This document shows positions 1-7,887 of a stretch of DNA of 24,919 nt, piece by piece. Origin of the DNA: a candidate division Zixibacteria bacterium SM23_81 (lineage in GTDB: Bacteria; SM23-81); the NCBI GenBank assembly GCA_001304015.1, contig LJUY01000041.1, positions 1 through 24,919 on the forward strand, read 5' to 3'. The notes under the pieces were generated by a model. It worked only from the letters and a program-made list of their open reading frames with translations. It was not told the origin of the DNA and ran no database searches. Every line of letters starts with the position of its first letter. Position 1 is the first letter of the stretch. The translations under genes and the position numbers were made by a program.

Positions 1-944
1 TCGGTGACATACTGCCGGTAGCAGAAGGGAATCACGAATTCCTCTCCACCCAGCAGGAAATATAGGGTGCCCCAGGTGCCGTGGGCGTCGATGATGAAAT
101 TGCGTATCCTGGTGGTGTCATCTCCAGCATAATTGGCGTAGATCCAGTCGGTGGTTACTACTGTGTCCCGTAGGCCCCTCTTATTGTGCCAGGCGACTAG
201 GTCGTCGAAATATGATACATAGTCAGAGGAGGTGATGACCACATGGTCGAACTGACCCGCGGGAAGAGACTTGGAGGCTGTTCTCCTGGGCGGGTCCAGG
301 ACGACATCCTGAGGATTGATAACCGTCTTGCGAATCATATTGCCGTAGATGCGTCGTTGCATGTTGGTGAATTGCGCATAGGATTCGTATGAGATGCGAC
401 CAGGTTGCGTCTTTACAGTGATTTCCACGTCACGGTGCAAGGTGATCCGTCCGGTGGACGGAACATACTGCATGGGATAAATGGTCACAACGGCCATCTG
501 TTGCCCGGCCAGGTCGGTCTGTCCTGCGAGACGTCCTAATTCTGGAGGGTATGGGGAGGATGAGCCATAAATTCGCTGGTTCGGTTCGATGAAAGCAAGA
601 CGTGGACTGTCGTCCAGTGGATGCGGCGGCTGCCCCGGGAGGATACAGTAGGTGCCCGGCAGCTCCTGGCTGTTCAGAGAGCGCAGCGTGACCGACATGG
701 CCTCATGTCCGGCTGGAATGGCGATATGGACCCTTTGAACCGGGATTATAGGCTCACCGGGTAGACCGGTCGATTGGCCGTCGACCAGGCGCACTCGGTC
801 GAAGCCGAGTATCTGGTCGAAGAGAAATTGACTCTGCTGAAAAGAAAGGGTGACAACTATTTCCTGAGCTGCGAAGAGAGTTTGACCCCCTGCTATAGCC
901 ATGAAGATGGCCATGCCTAAGATGATATGCTGACGAAATTGCAT
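1..944 (-). CDS. Gingipain-like C25 family peptidase, N-terminal part (cut by window edge)
   Basis: This reading frame runs from ATG at 944 to the left edge without a stop, giving 314 residues of a longer protein. Residues 1-26 form a signal peptide (hydrophobic stretch from about 8 to 19, cleavage probably after FAA). Residues 30-180 resemble the gingipain propeptide, with the typical LPGEPIIPV stretch at about 61-69. From residue 222 the catalytic fold begins (FDHVVITS, then a DDTTRIRNFI helix and the strand LYFLLGGEEFVIPF), matching the start of Peptidase_C25. The catalytic His and Cys would lie beyond the window and cannot be checked. An AGAGGGG ribosome site sits 7 nt before the ATG. Proteins of this family are secreted cysteine proteases, usually exported by the type IX system. 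The gene lies downstream of an amylase on the same strand but has its own promoter. The family assignment is firm; activity is inferred. Confidence 0.85.
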   Translation of the reverse strand, partial: MQFRQHIILGMAIFMAIAGGQTLFAAQEIVVTLSFQQSQFLFDQILGFDRVRLVDGQSTGLPGEPIIPVQRVHIAIPAGHEAMSVTLRSLNSQELPGTYCILPGQPPHPLDDSPRLAFIEPNQRIYGSSSPYPPELGRLAGQTDLAGQQMAVVTIYPMQYVPSTGRITLHRDVEITVKTQPGRISYESYAQFTNMQRRIYGNMIRKTVINPQDVVLDPPRRTASKSLPAGQFDHVVITSSDYVSYFDDLVAWHNKRGLRDTVVTTDWIYANYAGDDTTRIRNFIIDAHGTWGTLYFLLGGEEFVIPFCYRQYVT

Positions 945-1005
945 CGTATTACCCCTCTATCTTGATATTATTCGTTCCCATGCGGATAATTATGCCCCTG
1001 AAGTA

Positions 1006-1034
1006 ATTCTACCAGAAGATGCCGTATTTGTCAA
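1006..1034 (-). promoter_or_regulatory. Sigma-70-type promoter of the C25 peptidase gene
   Basis: On the minus strand the sequence shows TTGACA (1034-1029), a 17-nt spacer and TAGAAT (1011-1006). A TG dinucleotide one base before the -10 box makes it an extended -10 promoter. It lies about 60 nt before the ATG. The spacer end TCTTCTGG is identical to that of the promoter at 3963-3991. Confidence 0.7.
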
Positions 1035-1189
1035 GGTAAAAGATTTTTTATCAGGTTTAGGGAGAGAAACTGTGAATTGGGAGTCGGGATGTGGGGGGGA
1101 GTAATTATTGGATCGCGATTTTGCTTAGAGGTAAGCATAGGCAAGATTTTGGGTGGAAGATGCAATACGAAGAAAAAGAACGGGCTGTT

Positions 1190-1322
1190 TTATTTCTTCA
1201 CGTTCTAGACGAGCGCAACTCGTCCCAGCAGAAAAATGATTGAAAAATAAAAAAAGGATGTAGCATCTTGCGCCCATACAAGAACAATCCAGCATTGTTG
1301 GCTCGATTATTTCTTCACGTTC
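1190..1322. repeat. 16-bp direct repeat flanking a 101-bp segment at the 3' end of the first amylase gene
   Basis: The 16-mer TTATTTCTTCACGTTC occurs at 1190-1205 and again at 1307-1322. The right copy contains the stop codon and the last codons (N-V-K-K) of the amylase gene at 1307-3916. The left copy would encode the same ending. The 101 bp between them include a terminator-like hairpin. This may reflect a short duplication or a past insertion; I see no terminal inverted repeats inside. Confidence 0.6.
1243..1269 (-). terminator. Probable rho-independent terminator of the first amylase gene
   Basis: Reading the minus strand after the stop at 1307, AAGATG (1269-1264), a CTA loop and CATCCTT (1260-1254) can pair with a single bulge. 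A run of T residues interrupted by one A (1256-1243) follows. The stem is short, so the call is moderate. Confidence 0.4.
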
Positions 1323-3916
1323 AATATCTGTCTATCAAATTCCCCCACCCGGTTGGAATCGGAGGATTTTGTTCCGTTTTCATCCACCGCTTTGACAACG
1401 TAATAGTGATTCGTGCCGGGATCTTTCAGCCCTGGTGCGGGATCGCTATAGGACGTTCCAGAGGTGCCGCCGATGGAATCCCCCGGACCGGGAGAGAAAT
1501 CCGGGTTGCTGTGACGATAGATGGTATAGTGATCTACGACCATAGGGATGCCCACGTTGTCTTCTGTAACTGCCGACCAGTCTAAACGGATGGCGCTCCC
1601 CGACAAGATCGCCGCCAGATCGGCGATGGCCGCCGGCGAGGGGTTCGGGTAGGGCTGGTTCCAAGGGGTGCCGTCATATTCCACCATAAAGGGTGTGATG
1701 GTGGTGTCCACGGTGACCAGATTGTTCGGATTAGGAGACCAGCCGGCGCTGTGACCGGAGTATTGGTGGGCGTTGAGCTTGTATTTGTAGTTGAACCAGG
1801 TGTTCTGGGTGACCACCATGGTATCTGTTCGGGCCCAAGTGCTGTCTCCCCGATATTGCATATCCAGCCCCGCCGACCAGTCCAGGGGCGGCCAGTCGCC
1901 GCGCAGCTCCAGGTCGTAAACCAGGGGCTGGGTTTCCCAGTGGGACAGGTCCAGGATGAATTTAACGGGATGCTCCTCGTAAGGCTGGTCCCAATCGGAA
2001 GCATCATAGGTGACCATCTGCGGGTGCTGTGTGGTGTCGATATCGAAGGTCAGGTTGGACCCCGGCACCCAGCCAATGGAGTGATGCTCGTCGAATCCCC
2101 GGCCGGAGAGCTTGTACTTGTACTCCACCGTCTGGCCGTGCAGGAAGCCGTAGAAGTCCACCTCCGCCTGCCATATCCCGGTACCTATGTCCACCGTGGG
2201 ATATCCGCTGAACCAGCTCAGGGGCGGCTCATCCCCGCGTACCTCGGGTGGAAATAGATCCGGCGGCGGATCCCAGGAGGAAAGGTCGGCCTGAAAGACC
2301 ACTCTGTGGCAGGCCGTGTCGGGGGTCCCGGATATTTCCAGGATGGCGAAGGACTCCCGGCCCAGATGAAGAGGATAACTGTCGGCATTGGCCGCAGTGA
2401 TGTCCGGGTAACTCTCGTTTCCCCACAGGTCGGTGACAGTCCGGGTGGCGGAGCCAAGAGGAGTGGTGGCGAAGTCGATGTCCAAATTCAAGATCGAGTT
2501 GGAGAAGTTCAGGGCCACGCCCACTGAGCTGGAATCGCCGGTGCGCAAAAAGGAGCATACCCGGGAATCGCCGGCCCAAACGGAAAAATAGTCGCCCATA
2601 CGCAGCGGTTCGTGATCGCCTCGCATCGTTGCGAGTTTGCGATAATGATACAGCAGCGAGGTCGTGTCGCCCTCCTGCTCCTGTACGGAGATGCCGTCGC
2701 CGTCCTGGATGAACTCATTGCTGGTGTACTCCGGACGGTGCCCGAACCAGTAGGCGTGAGGGGGCGCCGTCAAGTTCGTGTTCCACTCGAAGGACTCGCG
2801 AATGTGCAGGTCATTGGCATCGTTCCCGTACCAGTCCACCTTGTATCCCCGCATGCCGATCTCCTCGCCGGCGTACATCACCGGCGGGAATGGACTTGTG
2901 AACAGCCAAGCGGCACCCAGCCGGCAGCGGTCCATATCATCTCCCAATTCTGTTCGGATCCTGGTCACGTCATGGTTGTTCAGTAGTCCCAGCCACTGGC
3001 CAACCCCGGAGATGAGTGTGAGATTGTTGGCCACCTGCTGGGACAGGTCCCAGCCCTGTTCGTTCTTTAGATACCAGCGGGCGCCGAACATCAGAGGGAT
3101 GTCGAAGACGGCATCCACTCCATGAAGCAAAATATCTGGGTGATGGTTACCCCAGTCGGAGTCTTCGGCGATGAAGAGGACATCAGGATTAACGGCCCGG
3201 AGCCCCACCGTCAGGTCGTCCCACAGCGGCAGGTCATAGCCCCATTCGGCCTCCGAGGACCAGCCCACGGAAAGGTGGTCGATGCGGAAGCCGTCTATGC
3301 CATCGTGAAAGTCTCCGTCACCATTCGGGTCCAGCCAATAGGATAGTTTGTCGATGAGGTGCTCTCGGACAGGCAGATGATTGTGATTCCAGAAGGCCAG
3401 CGTGATCCAGTTGCCTTCCCAATCCCAATATCCGCCGCCGAAACCGAAGTAGTCCGTGTTGCTGGGATTGATGAAGGCGAACCATAGATCGTAGATCGAT
3501 GATGGATTGCCGTAAGCGTCCTGGAAGAAGGGGTGCTCTTCGGACACCCCATAGGTCACCAGGTCGACCAGCACCTTGATGCCAGCGTCGTGTAGATCCT
3601 CCACCATCTGGATGAACTGCGCCTCGGTCCCGAATTTGGGATTGAGGCTGTCGTGGCGAACATACTGGTACCCATGATAGGTTCTGGAGAAAAAAACGGG
3701 GTTCATCCACACCGCGGTGACCCCCAGACTCTGCAGGTATGAGGCAGCTTGGCCGATGCCGGCGAAGTCCCCGATGCTGTCTCCGTCGGAGTCGTGAAAG
3801 GCGATGGGGAAAATCTGGTAGAGGATGTCGTCCTGAAGTGGTCGGGCCTGGGATTCGAAGGATATCGCCAGAAGAAGAATCGATATAGTGACAATGATGC
3901 CGAGTTTTATTCTCAA
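1307..3916 (-). CDS. Secreted GH13 alpha-amylase-like glycoside hydrolase with two repeat modules and a C-terminal fibronectin III domain
   Basis: The 869-residue protein starts at TTG (3916), with an AGGAG ribosome site 5 nt upstream. A signal peptide covers residues 1-24 (cleavage after SQA). The GH13 barrel spans about 28-440: QIFPIAFHDSDGDGIGD-like start, nucleophile D213 in GFRID, acid/base E251 in FIAED, and D316 in NNHD. Region I reads DLVTYG at 118-123, so the Asn-His pair normally found there is replaced by Tyr-Gly. Residues 445-530 are the usual beta domain C. Two modules of about 110 residues (536-646 and 650-756) share the pattern FxxDLSxW, LRGD/EPPLxW and YKYKL, resembling starch-binding or glycan-binding beta domains. 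A fibronectin III domain covers 763-857. It probably degrades alpha-glucans outside the cell. Unlike its paralog at 4698-7262 it lacks a recognisable type IX sorting domain. It has its own promoter and terminator. Confidence 0.9.
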   Translation of the reverse strand: MRIKLGIIVTISILLLAISFESQARPLQDDILYQIFPIAFHDSDGDSIGDFAGIGQAASYLQSLGVTAVWMNPVFFSRTYHGYQYVRHDSLNPKFGTEAQFIQMVEDLHDAGIKVLVDLVTYGVSEEHPFFQDAYGNPSSIYDLWFAFINPSNTDYFGFGGGYWDWEGNWITLAFWNHNHLPVREHLIDKLSYWLDPNGDGDFHDGIDGFRIDHLSVGWSSEAEWGYDLPLWDDLTVGLRAVNPDVLFIAEDSDWGNHHPDILLHGVDAVFDIPLMFGARWYLKNEQGWDLSQQVANNLTLISGVGQWLGLLNNHDVTRIRTELGDDMDRCRLGAAWLFTSPFPPVMYAGEEIGMRGYKVDWYGNDANDLHIRESFEWNTNLTAPPHAYWFGHRPEYTSNEFIQDGDGISVQEQEGDTTSLLYHYRKLATMRGDHEPLRMGDYFSVWAGDSRVCSFLRTGDSSSVGVALNFSNSILNLDIDFATTPLGSATRTVTDLWGNESYPDITAANADSYPLHLGRESFAILEISGTPDTACHRVVFQADLSSWDPPPDLFPPEVRGDEPPLSWFSGYPTVDIGTGIWQAEVDFYGFLHGQTVEYKYKLSGRGFDEHHSIGWVPGSNLTFDIDTTQHPQMVTYDASDWDQPYEEHPVKFILDLSHWETQPLVYDLELRGDWPPLDWSAGLDMQYRGDSTWARTDTMVVTQNTWFNYKYKLNAHQYSGHSAGWSPNPNNLVTVDTTITPFMVEYDGTPWNQPYPNPSPAAIADLAAILSGSAIRLDWSAVTEDNVGIPMVVDHYTIYRHSNPDFSPGPGDSIGGTSGTSYSDPAPGLKDPGTNHYYVVKAVDENGTKSSDSNRVGEFDRQILNVKK

Positions 3917-3962
3917 TTACGCTCCTGGAAGGCAAAAGCATCACATCGTCTACTTTTTAAAT

Positions 3963-3991
3963 ATTGTACCAGAAGACAGGCTGTTTGTCAA
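3963..3991 (-). promoter_or_regulatory. Strong sigma-70-type promoter of the first amylase gene
   Basis: Minus strand: TTGACA (3991-3986), 17-nt spacer, TACAAT (3968-3963), with TG one base before the -10 box. It lies about 45 nt before the TTG start codon. The boxes and spacer length are nearly ideal. The spacer ends in TCTTCTGG as in the C25 peptidase promoter. Confidence 0.75.
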
Positions 3992-4111
3992 GGGGTATTA
4001 TGGGATTTTGGTGATTGGGAGGGGATGTCCTATGACGCATAATAGTGGCTGTCAATGCAGAAACTCGAAGCTCGTTGGTGGGTATAGAAGCTGTTATAGA
4101 GGCTAGATGAC

Positions 4112-4160
4112 AAGTACCATGACATCGTGCAGTCTAGAAAGTATCACCACATTGTGCAGT
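4112..4160. repeat. Pair of 22-bp direct repeats, likely transposase-binding end of an IS relic
   Basis: Two 22-bp units at 4112-4133 and 4139-4160 (period 27) match at 18 of 22 positions and both end in GTGCAGT. They lie just beyond the stop codon of the transposase fragment at 4168-4640. Repeated subterminal sites near the ends of insertion sequences are often transposase-binding sites, so this is probably the surviving end of that element. Confidence 0.5.
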
Positions 4161-4167
4161 ACTGTAT

Positions 4168-4640
4168 TTATCGAAGTTGATATTTGAACTCGTGCATTTG
4201 ATTTCCATTAAGAAAGACGCGCAGTTTTTGTTCTTTGACACAGATGGTTGACCAGGCGTATTCATAGACCAACTGTTCGGAGATGGGGAACTTCTCGTTG
4301 AAGACATCTAAGATGCGGTTGGATCGGATGAAGCGGACCAGGTGAATGCGTCCTTTGGTCGGTTTGTGATTGAGATTAGGCATCTGAAAGTCCCCTGGCA
4401 GCCAGCGCAGCTTCGACTTGGTCACCTCTATGATCTGCAAAGGTGTTTTGCCTTTAGTGACGCTGTAGCGATAGCGGCTATTGTGTCGATTCTCAAAATG
4501 TCGGCTCTCTGAGAGCAGCTCGGAGAAGCTGGCCATGTCGACTTTGCGTAGGAACATGAACTGGCAGGTGTCTTGGAACTTCTCCACCTCAGCGTTGCGC
4601 CATGGCTCCCGTCTCTTGACCTCGATACCGGCATGGGGAG
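4168..4640 (-). pseudogene. Truncated DDE (rve-type integrase core) transposase, 3' fragment
   Basis: The open frame (nominal 165 residues from GTG at 4665) is homologous only from about residue 12 on. HAGIEVKRREPWRNAEVEKF is the end of an rve catalytic domain carrying the final Glu of the DDE triad (AEVEKF). After it come a HNSRYRY...KGKTP segment and a C-terminal domain typical of IS481-like transposases. The DNA-binding domain and the first two catalytic Asp residues are missing. The apparent N-terminus is simply the transcription terminator of the upstream amylase gene (4652-4685) read as protein. The junction between relic and amylase 3' region therefore lies around 4635-4650. The transposase is dead. 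Its base composition is more AT-rich than the flanking genes, in line with foreign origin. Confidence 0.75.
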
Positions 4641-4651
4641 ATGACTCCCAT

Positions 4652-4685
4652 GAAAAAAAGAGCACTGGCAGGAAGCCGACGCTCT
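4652..4685 (-). terminator. Rho-independent terminator of the second amylase gene
   Basis: Thirteen bases after the stop codon, on the minus strand, AGAGC (4685-4681) pairs with GCTCT (4663-4659). The inner GGC/GCC and two G-T pairs extend the stem, around a TTCCT loop, and a T tract (4659-4653) follows. It overlaps the apparent start of the transposase relic. Confidence 0.75.
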
Positions 4686-4697
4686 ACCAGTTTCTTT

Positions 4698-7262
4698 TTA
4701 CCGTATCAACAGACACTTCCCGACAGCTTTATGTTCTCCGGCCACGATCTGGTAGAAGTAAACCCCGGAGCTCAGCCTTTTTGCGTCCCATATTGCCGAG
4801 TGATAACCCTCATCCTGCGATTCGTGCATAAGTGTCTCCACCAGCTGCCCTCTGATGTTGTAGATCATCAGCCTCACCTGCGATGCCTCAGGCAGATAAT
4901 ACCGGAAGGTGGTGGCCGAATTGAAGGGATTAGGGTAATTCTGGTAGAGCTTGAACTCCTTTGGAAGGGCAGGTTGCTCCTTGTTCTCCACCGGCGTCTG
5001 GTAGGGCTGATACCATGTGTCACCGTCGTAGGTGACAACCAGCGTGTCTCCGCTGAGGTCGGCCGAGACGAAGCAGTTCTCGCCCGGGGTCCAGCCCTCG
5101 CCCTGGCCGGAGAACTGCGGGCCGTTCAGCTTGTACTTGTAGTAGAACCACGTGCCTTGAGCCAGGGTCATGGTGATCGTCTTGCTCCAGAGGCCGTTTC
5201 CCCCATACTCCATGTCGAAGCCCTCAAACCAACTGAGCGGCTCGAAATCCCCGCGCAGCTCCAGGTCGTGTTCGAAGGGCTGGGCCTCCCAATGGGATAG
5301 ATCAATGGTGAACATAACAGGATGCTCCTCATACGGTTGTATCCAGTTGGCTCCATCGTACTGGAGGGTTTGCAGCTGCTGGGTGGTGTCTACCACTAAG
5401 CTCAAGTTGGGGTCCGGAGACCAGCCGATGGACTGGCTCTCAAACCCCCTTCCGCTGAGCTTGTATTTGTACTCCATCGTCTGGCCGTGCAGGGATCCTT
5501 TGGTCACCACCTCGGCCCGCCACAAACCGCTGCCCATATCCTGCATGGGGTATCCGTAAAACCAGCTCAAGGGGTATTTGTTTCCCCGCAATTCCGGGGG
5601 AAACAAATCCGAAGCGGGTTCCCATGACGACAAGTCCACCTGAAACAGAAGCGTGTGTTCGGTGGTGTCCACTGGTCCCGCTATCCCCAGGATAACGGCT
5701 GACTGTGGATCAAGTTGCAGCGGATAGTTGGTGGCGTTGGCCATTGTGATATCGGGATAGCTCTGGCCTTGCCAAATATCCGTCACGTTTCGTTCCAGCA
5801 GGCCCAAAGGCGTGCTGGCGAAGTCCACTGAGAGATTAAGAGCCTCATCGGTAAAGTTGAGAGCTGTCAGAACCGAGCTGGTGTCGTCGTGCCGAAGACA
5901 GGAGTAAACCCGGGAGTCTCCCACCCAGATGGGATCGTACGCACCCGATTGGAGCACGGGGTGGTCATTGCGCAAGGCAGCCAGACCGCGATAGTGATTC
6001 AATAGGGAGTTGCTGTCGGTGTCCTGCTCCTGAACGGAGATGCCGTCGTTGTCCTGGACGAACTGGTTATTGGCATATTGAGAATATCCCCGATACCACT
6101 GGGCGTGCGGGGGGACGGACAAAACGGCCTGCCACTCGAAGGGCTCTCGGACGTGCAGATCGTTGGCGTCATTGCCGTACCAGTCCACCCTATTTCCGCG
6201 CATGCCAATCTCCTCCCCATAGTACATGACTGGGGGAAAGGGGCCAGTGAACAGCCATACGGCGGCCAACTTGCACCGGTCCGTGTCGTCCCCCAAGACC
6301 GTGCACACCCTGGTAACGTCGTGATTGTTCAGCAATCCTATCCATTGCCCTCCTTCCGGGAGAAGATCCAGCGTCCAATCCATGCCTAGAGTGAGATACC
6401 AGAAATATTCGGAGTCCAGCATGTTGAGAAAGCCAGACATCAGAGGAATGGCGAAGGCTGCGTCGATGCCATGATCGAACATCTCCGTGTGAAAAGCTCC
6501 CCAGTCGGAGTCCTCGGCGATGAAGCGCACCTCGGGATTGACAGCCCGGAGCTCTGATATCAAGTCGGTCCATAATGGTAAGTCATATCCCCAGGCCGAC
6601 TCCGAGGGCCAATTCACAGAGAGATGGTCGATGCGAAAGCCGTCGATGCCATCGTGAAAATTGCCGTTCTCATTCGGATCCAGCCAATGGGAGAGCTTTT
6701 CCACCAGATGTTCTCTCACCGGTTGGTGATTGTGGTTCCAGAAGACGTGAGTGATCCAGTTGCCCTCCCAGTCGGTGTACCAGCCGCCAAAGCCGAAATA
6801 ATCCCAGTTCGCCTCGTCGGTGAAGGCGAACCATTGATCGTAAAGTGAGGATGGGTTGCCCTGGGCATCCTGGAAGAAGGGATGCTCCTCGCCCACTCCG
6901 TAAGCCACCAGGTCGATGAATACCATGATCCCGGCATCATGGAGAGCTTCGACCATCTGAACAAACTCGGCCTCGGTCCCGAACCTGGGGTTTAAGCTGT
7001 CGTTTCTGGCATACTGGTAGCCATGGTAGGTTTTGGAGAGGAACACGGGATTCATCCAGATGGCGGTCACGTTGAGGCTTTGCAGATAGGGGATGGCCTC
7101 CACGATGCCGTTGAAATCTCCCACTCCGTCGCCATCTGAATCGCGGAAAGCGATGGGGAAAATCTGGTAGAAGATGTCATCCTGAAAGGGTCTTGCCAGC
7201 GAGCTGGAGGGCGCAAGGAGAATGAGTACCAGGAACAGGACGATGCCACATCTTGTTTTCAT
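4698..7262 (-). CDS. Secreted GH13 alpha-amylase-like glycoside hydrolase with type IX secretion sorting domain
   Basis: This 854-residue paralog of the enzyme at 1307-3916 is closely similar to it through about residue 760. A signal peptide covers residues 1-23 (cleavage after SLA). Catalytic residues are nucleophile D212 (GFRID), acid/base E250 (FIAED) and D315 (NNHD). Region I again lacks the Asn-His pair: D117 is followed by LVAYG. The same two glycan-binding-like modules follow domain C. The C-terminus (766-854) is a type A type IX sorting domain: LYQNYPNPFN, a VRLMIYNIRGQLVETL strand and SGVYFYQIVAG. It is therefore probably exported by the type IX system and cell-surface attached or released, acting on starch-like or glycogen-like polymers. 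It is flanked by its own promoter (7309-7337) and terminator. The ATG at 7262 has only a weak AGAGAG ribosome site. Substrate and exact specificity are inferred from the family. Confidence 0.92.
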   Translation of the reverse strand: MKTRCGIVLFLVLILLAPSSSLARPFQDDIFYQIFPIAFRDSDGDGVGDFNGIVEAIPYLQSLNVTAIWMNPVFLSKTYHGYQYARNDSLNPRFGTEAEFVQMVEALHDAGIMVFIDLVAYGVGEEHPFFQDAQGNPSSLYDQWFAFTDEANWDYFGFGGWYTDWEGNWITHVFWNHNHQPVREHLVEKLSHWLDPNENGNFHDGIDGFRIDHLSVNWPSESAWGYDLPLWTDLISELRAVNPEVRFIAEDSDWGAFHTEMFDHGIDAAFAIPLMSGFLNMLDSEYFWYLTLGMDWTLDLLPEGGQWIGLLNNHDVTRVCTVLGDDTDRCKLAAVWLFTGPFPPVMYYGEEIGMRGNRVDWYGNDANDLHVREPFEWQAVLSVPPHAQWYRGYSQYANNQFVQDNDGISVQEQDTDSNSLLNHYRGLAALRNDHPVLQSGAYDPIWVGDSRVYSCLRHDDTSSVLTALNFTDEALNLSVDFASTPLGLLERNVTDIWQGQSYPDITMANATNYPLQLDPQSAVILGIAGPVDTTEHTLLFQVDLSSWEPASDLFPPELRGNKYPLSWFYGYPMQDMGSGLWRAEVVTKGSLHGQTMEYKYKLSGRGFESQSIGWSPDPNLSLVVDTTQQLQTLQYDGANWIQPYEEHPVMFTIDLSHWEAQPFEHDLELRGDFEPLSWFEGFDMEYGGNGLWSKTITMTLAQGTWFYYKYKLNGPQFSGQGEGWTPGENCFVSADLSGDTLVVTYDGDTWYQPYQTPVENKEQPALPKEFKLYQNYPNPFNSATTFRYYLPEASQVRLMIYNIRGQLVETLMHESQDEGYHSAIWDAKRLSSGVYFYQIVAGEHKAVGKCLLIR

Positions 7263-7308
7263 ATGAACTCTCTGAAAGAGGTTGAAAATAAAGAGCTACT
7301 CCATATCA

Positions 7309-7337
7309 TTAGTAAAGGATTTGAGGGGTTTTGTCAA
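7309..7337 (-). promoter_or_regulatory. Sigma-70-type promoter of the second amylase gene
   Basis: Minus strand: TTGACA (7337-7332), 17-nt spacer, TACTAA (7314-7309), about 47 nt before the ATG. It shares CTTGACAAA with the other two promoters of secreted-protein genes but not the TCTTCTGG spacer end. Confidence 0.65.
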
Positions 7338-7719
7338 GGAGTTTCCTCAAAAGGTGTGTTGAAATCTGGGATTAAACAACATCAGCGCTTATCTCCATTC
7401 TGTCAGAATTTTGGAAAGCTTTCAAGGAAGCTCGTTTAAAATTTGCTCCAACTTATTGATCACGACTGCTCTCTCTGTGAAAGCTTCTATTTGATAAAAC
7501 AAGATAAATTTTGAAAAGGAATGAAGAAGTATAAGAAGCTATGCACATCAATGATCACCTAAAATCAGGATATTTTTGAAAGGCTGGGACGAATGGTGAG
7601 AAACTGTTATTCGCGATTCGTTGATAGCAGGAACTGTTGGCTATGATCTTCTCTTTCGAGTTTAACTAAACACGCTTCCCGAATCACTTGATGAGCAAGA
7701 AGCTGAATCCTTTGAAAAA
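7338..7719. other. AT-rich non-coding spacer between divergent transcription units
   Basis: I see no convincing gene, RNA or terminator here. Open frames are short and lack ribosome sites or recognisable protein features. It contains one copy of a GCGATTCGTTG word (7612-7622) resembling the GATTCGTG words that recur upstream of kdsB. Confidence 0.4.
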
Positions 7720-7758
7720 ACCATATGCCAGGGCGAGGGGACCTCGCCCTACGATGGT
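7720..7758. repeat. Strong interrupted hairpin upstream of the STAS gene promoter
   Basis: A perfect 9-bp GC-rich stem (AGGGCGAGG at 7730-7738, CCTCGCCCT at 7742-7750) with a 3-base loop is extended by an outer 5-bp stem (ACCAT at 7720-7724, ATGGT at 7754-7758). It ends 10 bp before the -35 box at 7769. No T tract follows directly on either strand, so it is not a clear terminator. It could be a protein-binding site or a small mobile repeat. Confidence 0.6.
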
Positions 7759-7768
7759 AAAAAAACTG

Positions 7769-7797
7769 TTGACTTCCTCGGCAAACCTTTGTATCCT
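7769..7797 (+). promoter_or_regulatory. Sigma-70-type promoter for the STAS gene (and possibly pcrA)
   Basis: TTGACT (7769-7774), 17-nt spacer, TATCCT (7792-7797), giving a start of transcription near 7804 and a leader of about 80 nt. Confidence 0.6.
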
Positions 7798-7887
7798 GTA
7801 TGGGGATTTTCCCTTGAAAAACCGTCCTTTTAGGCCATTGTGGCCCTTTGAACTATGTCCCGTGAAAGGGAGGTGCTCCCCTTGAGA

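Noticed and set aside
1208-1224. GACGAG/CTCGTC hairpin as a terminator
   Set aside because: Only 6 bp of stem, and no T tract follows on either strand.
4641-4665. N-terminus of an intact small transposase from GTG at 4665
   Set aside because: These bases are the T tract and stem of the upstream amylase terminator; homology to transposases begins only after them.
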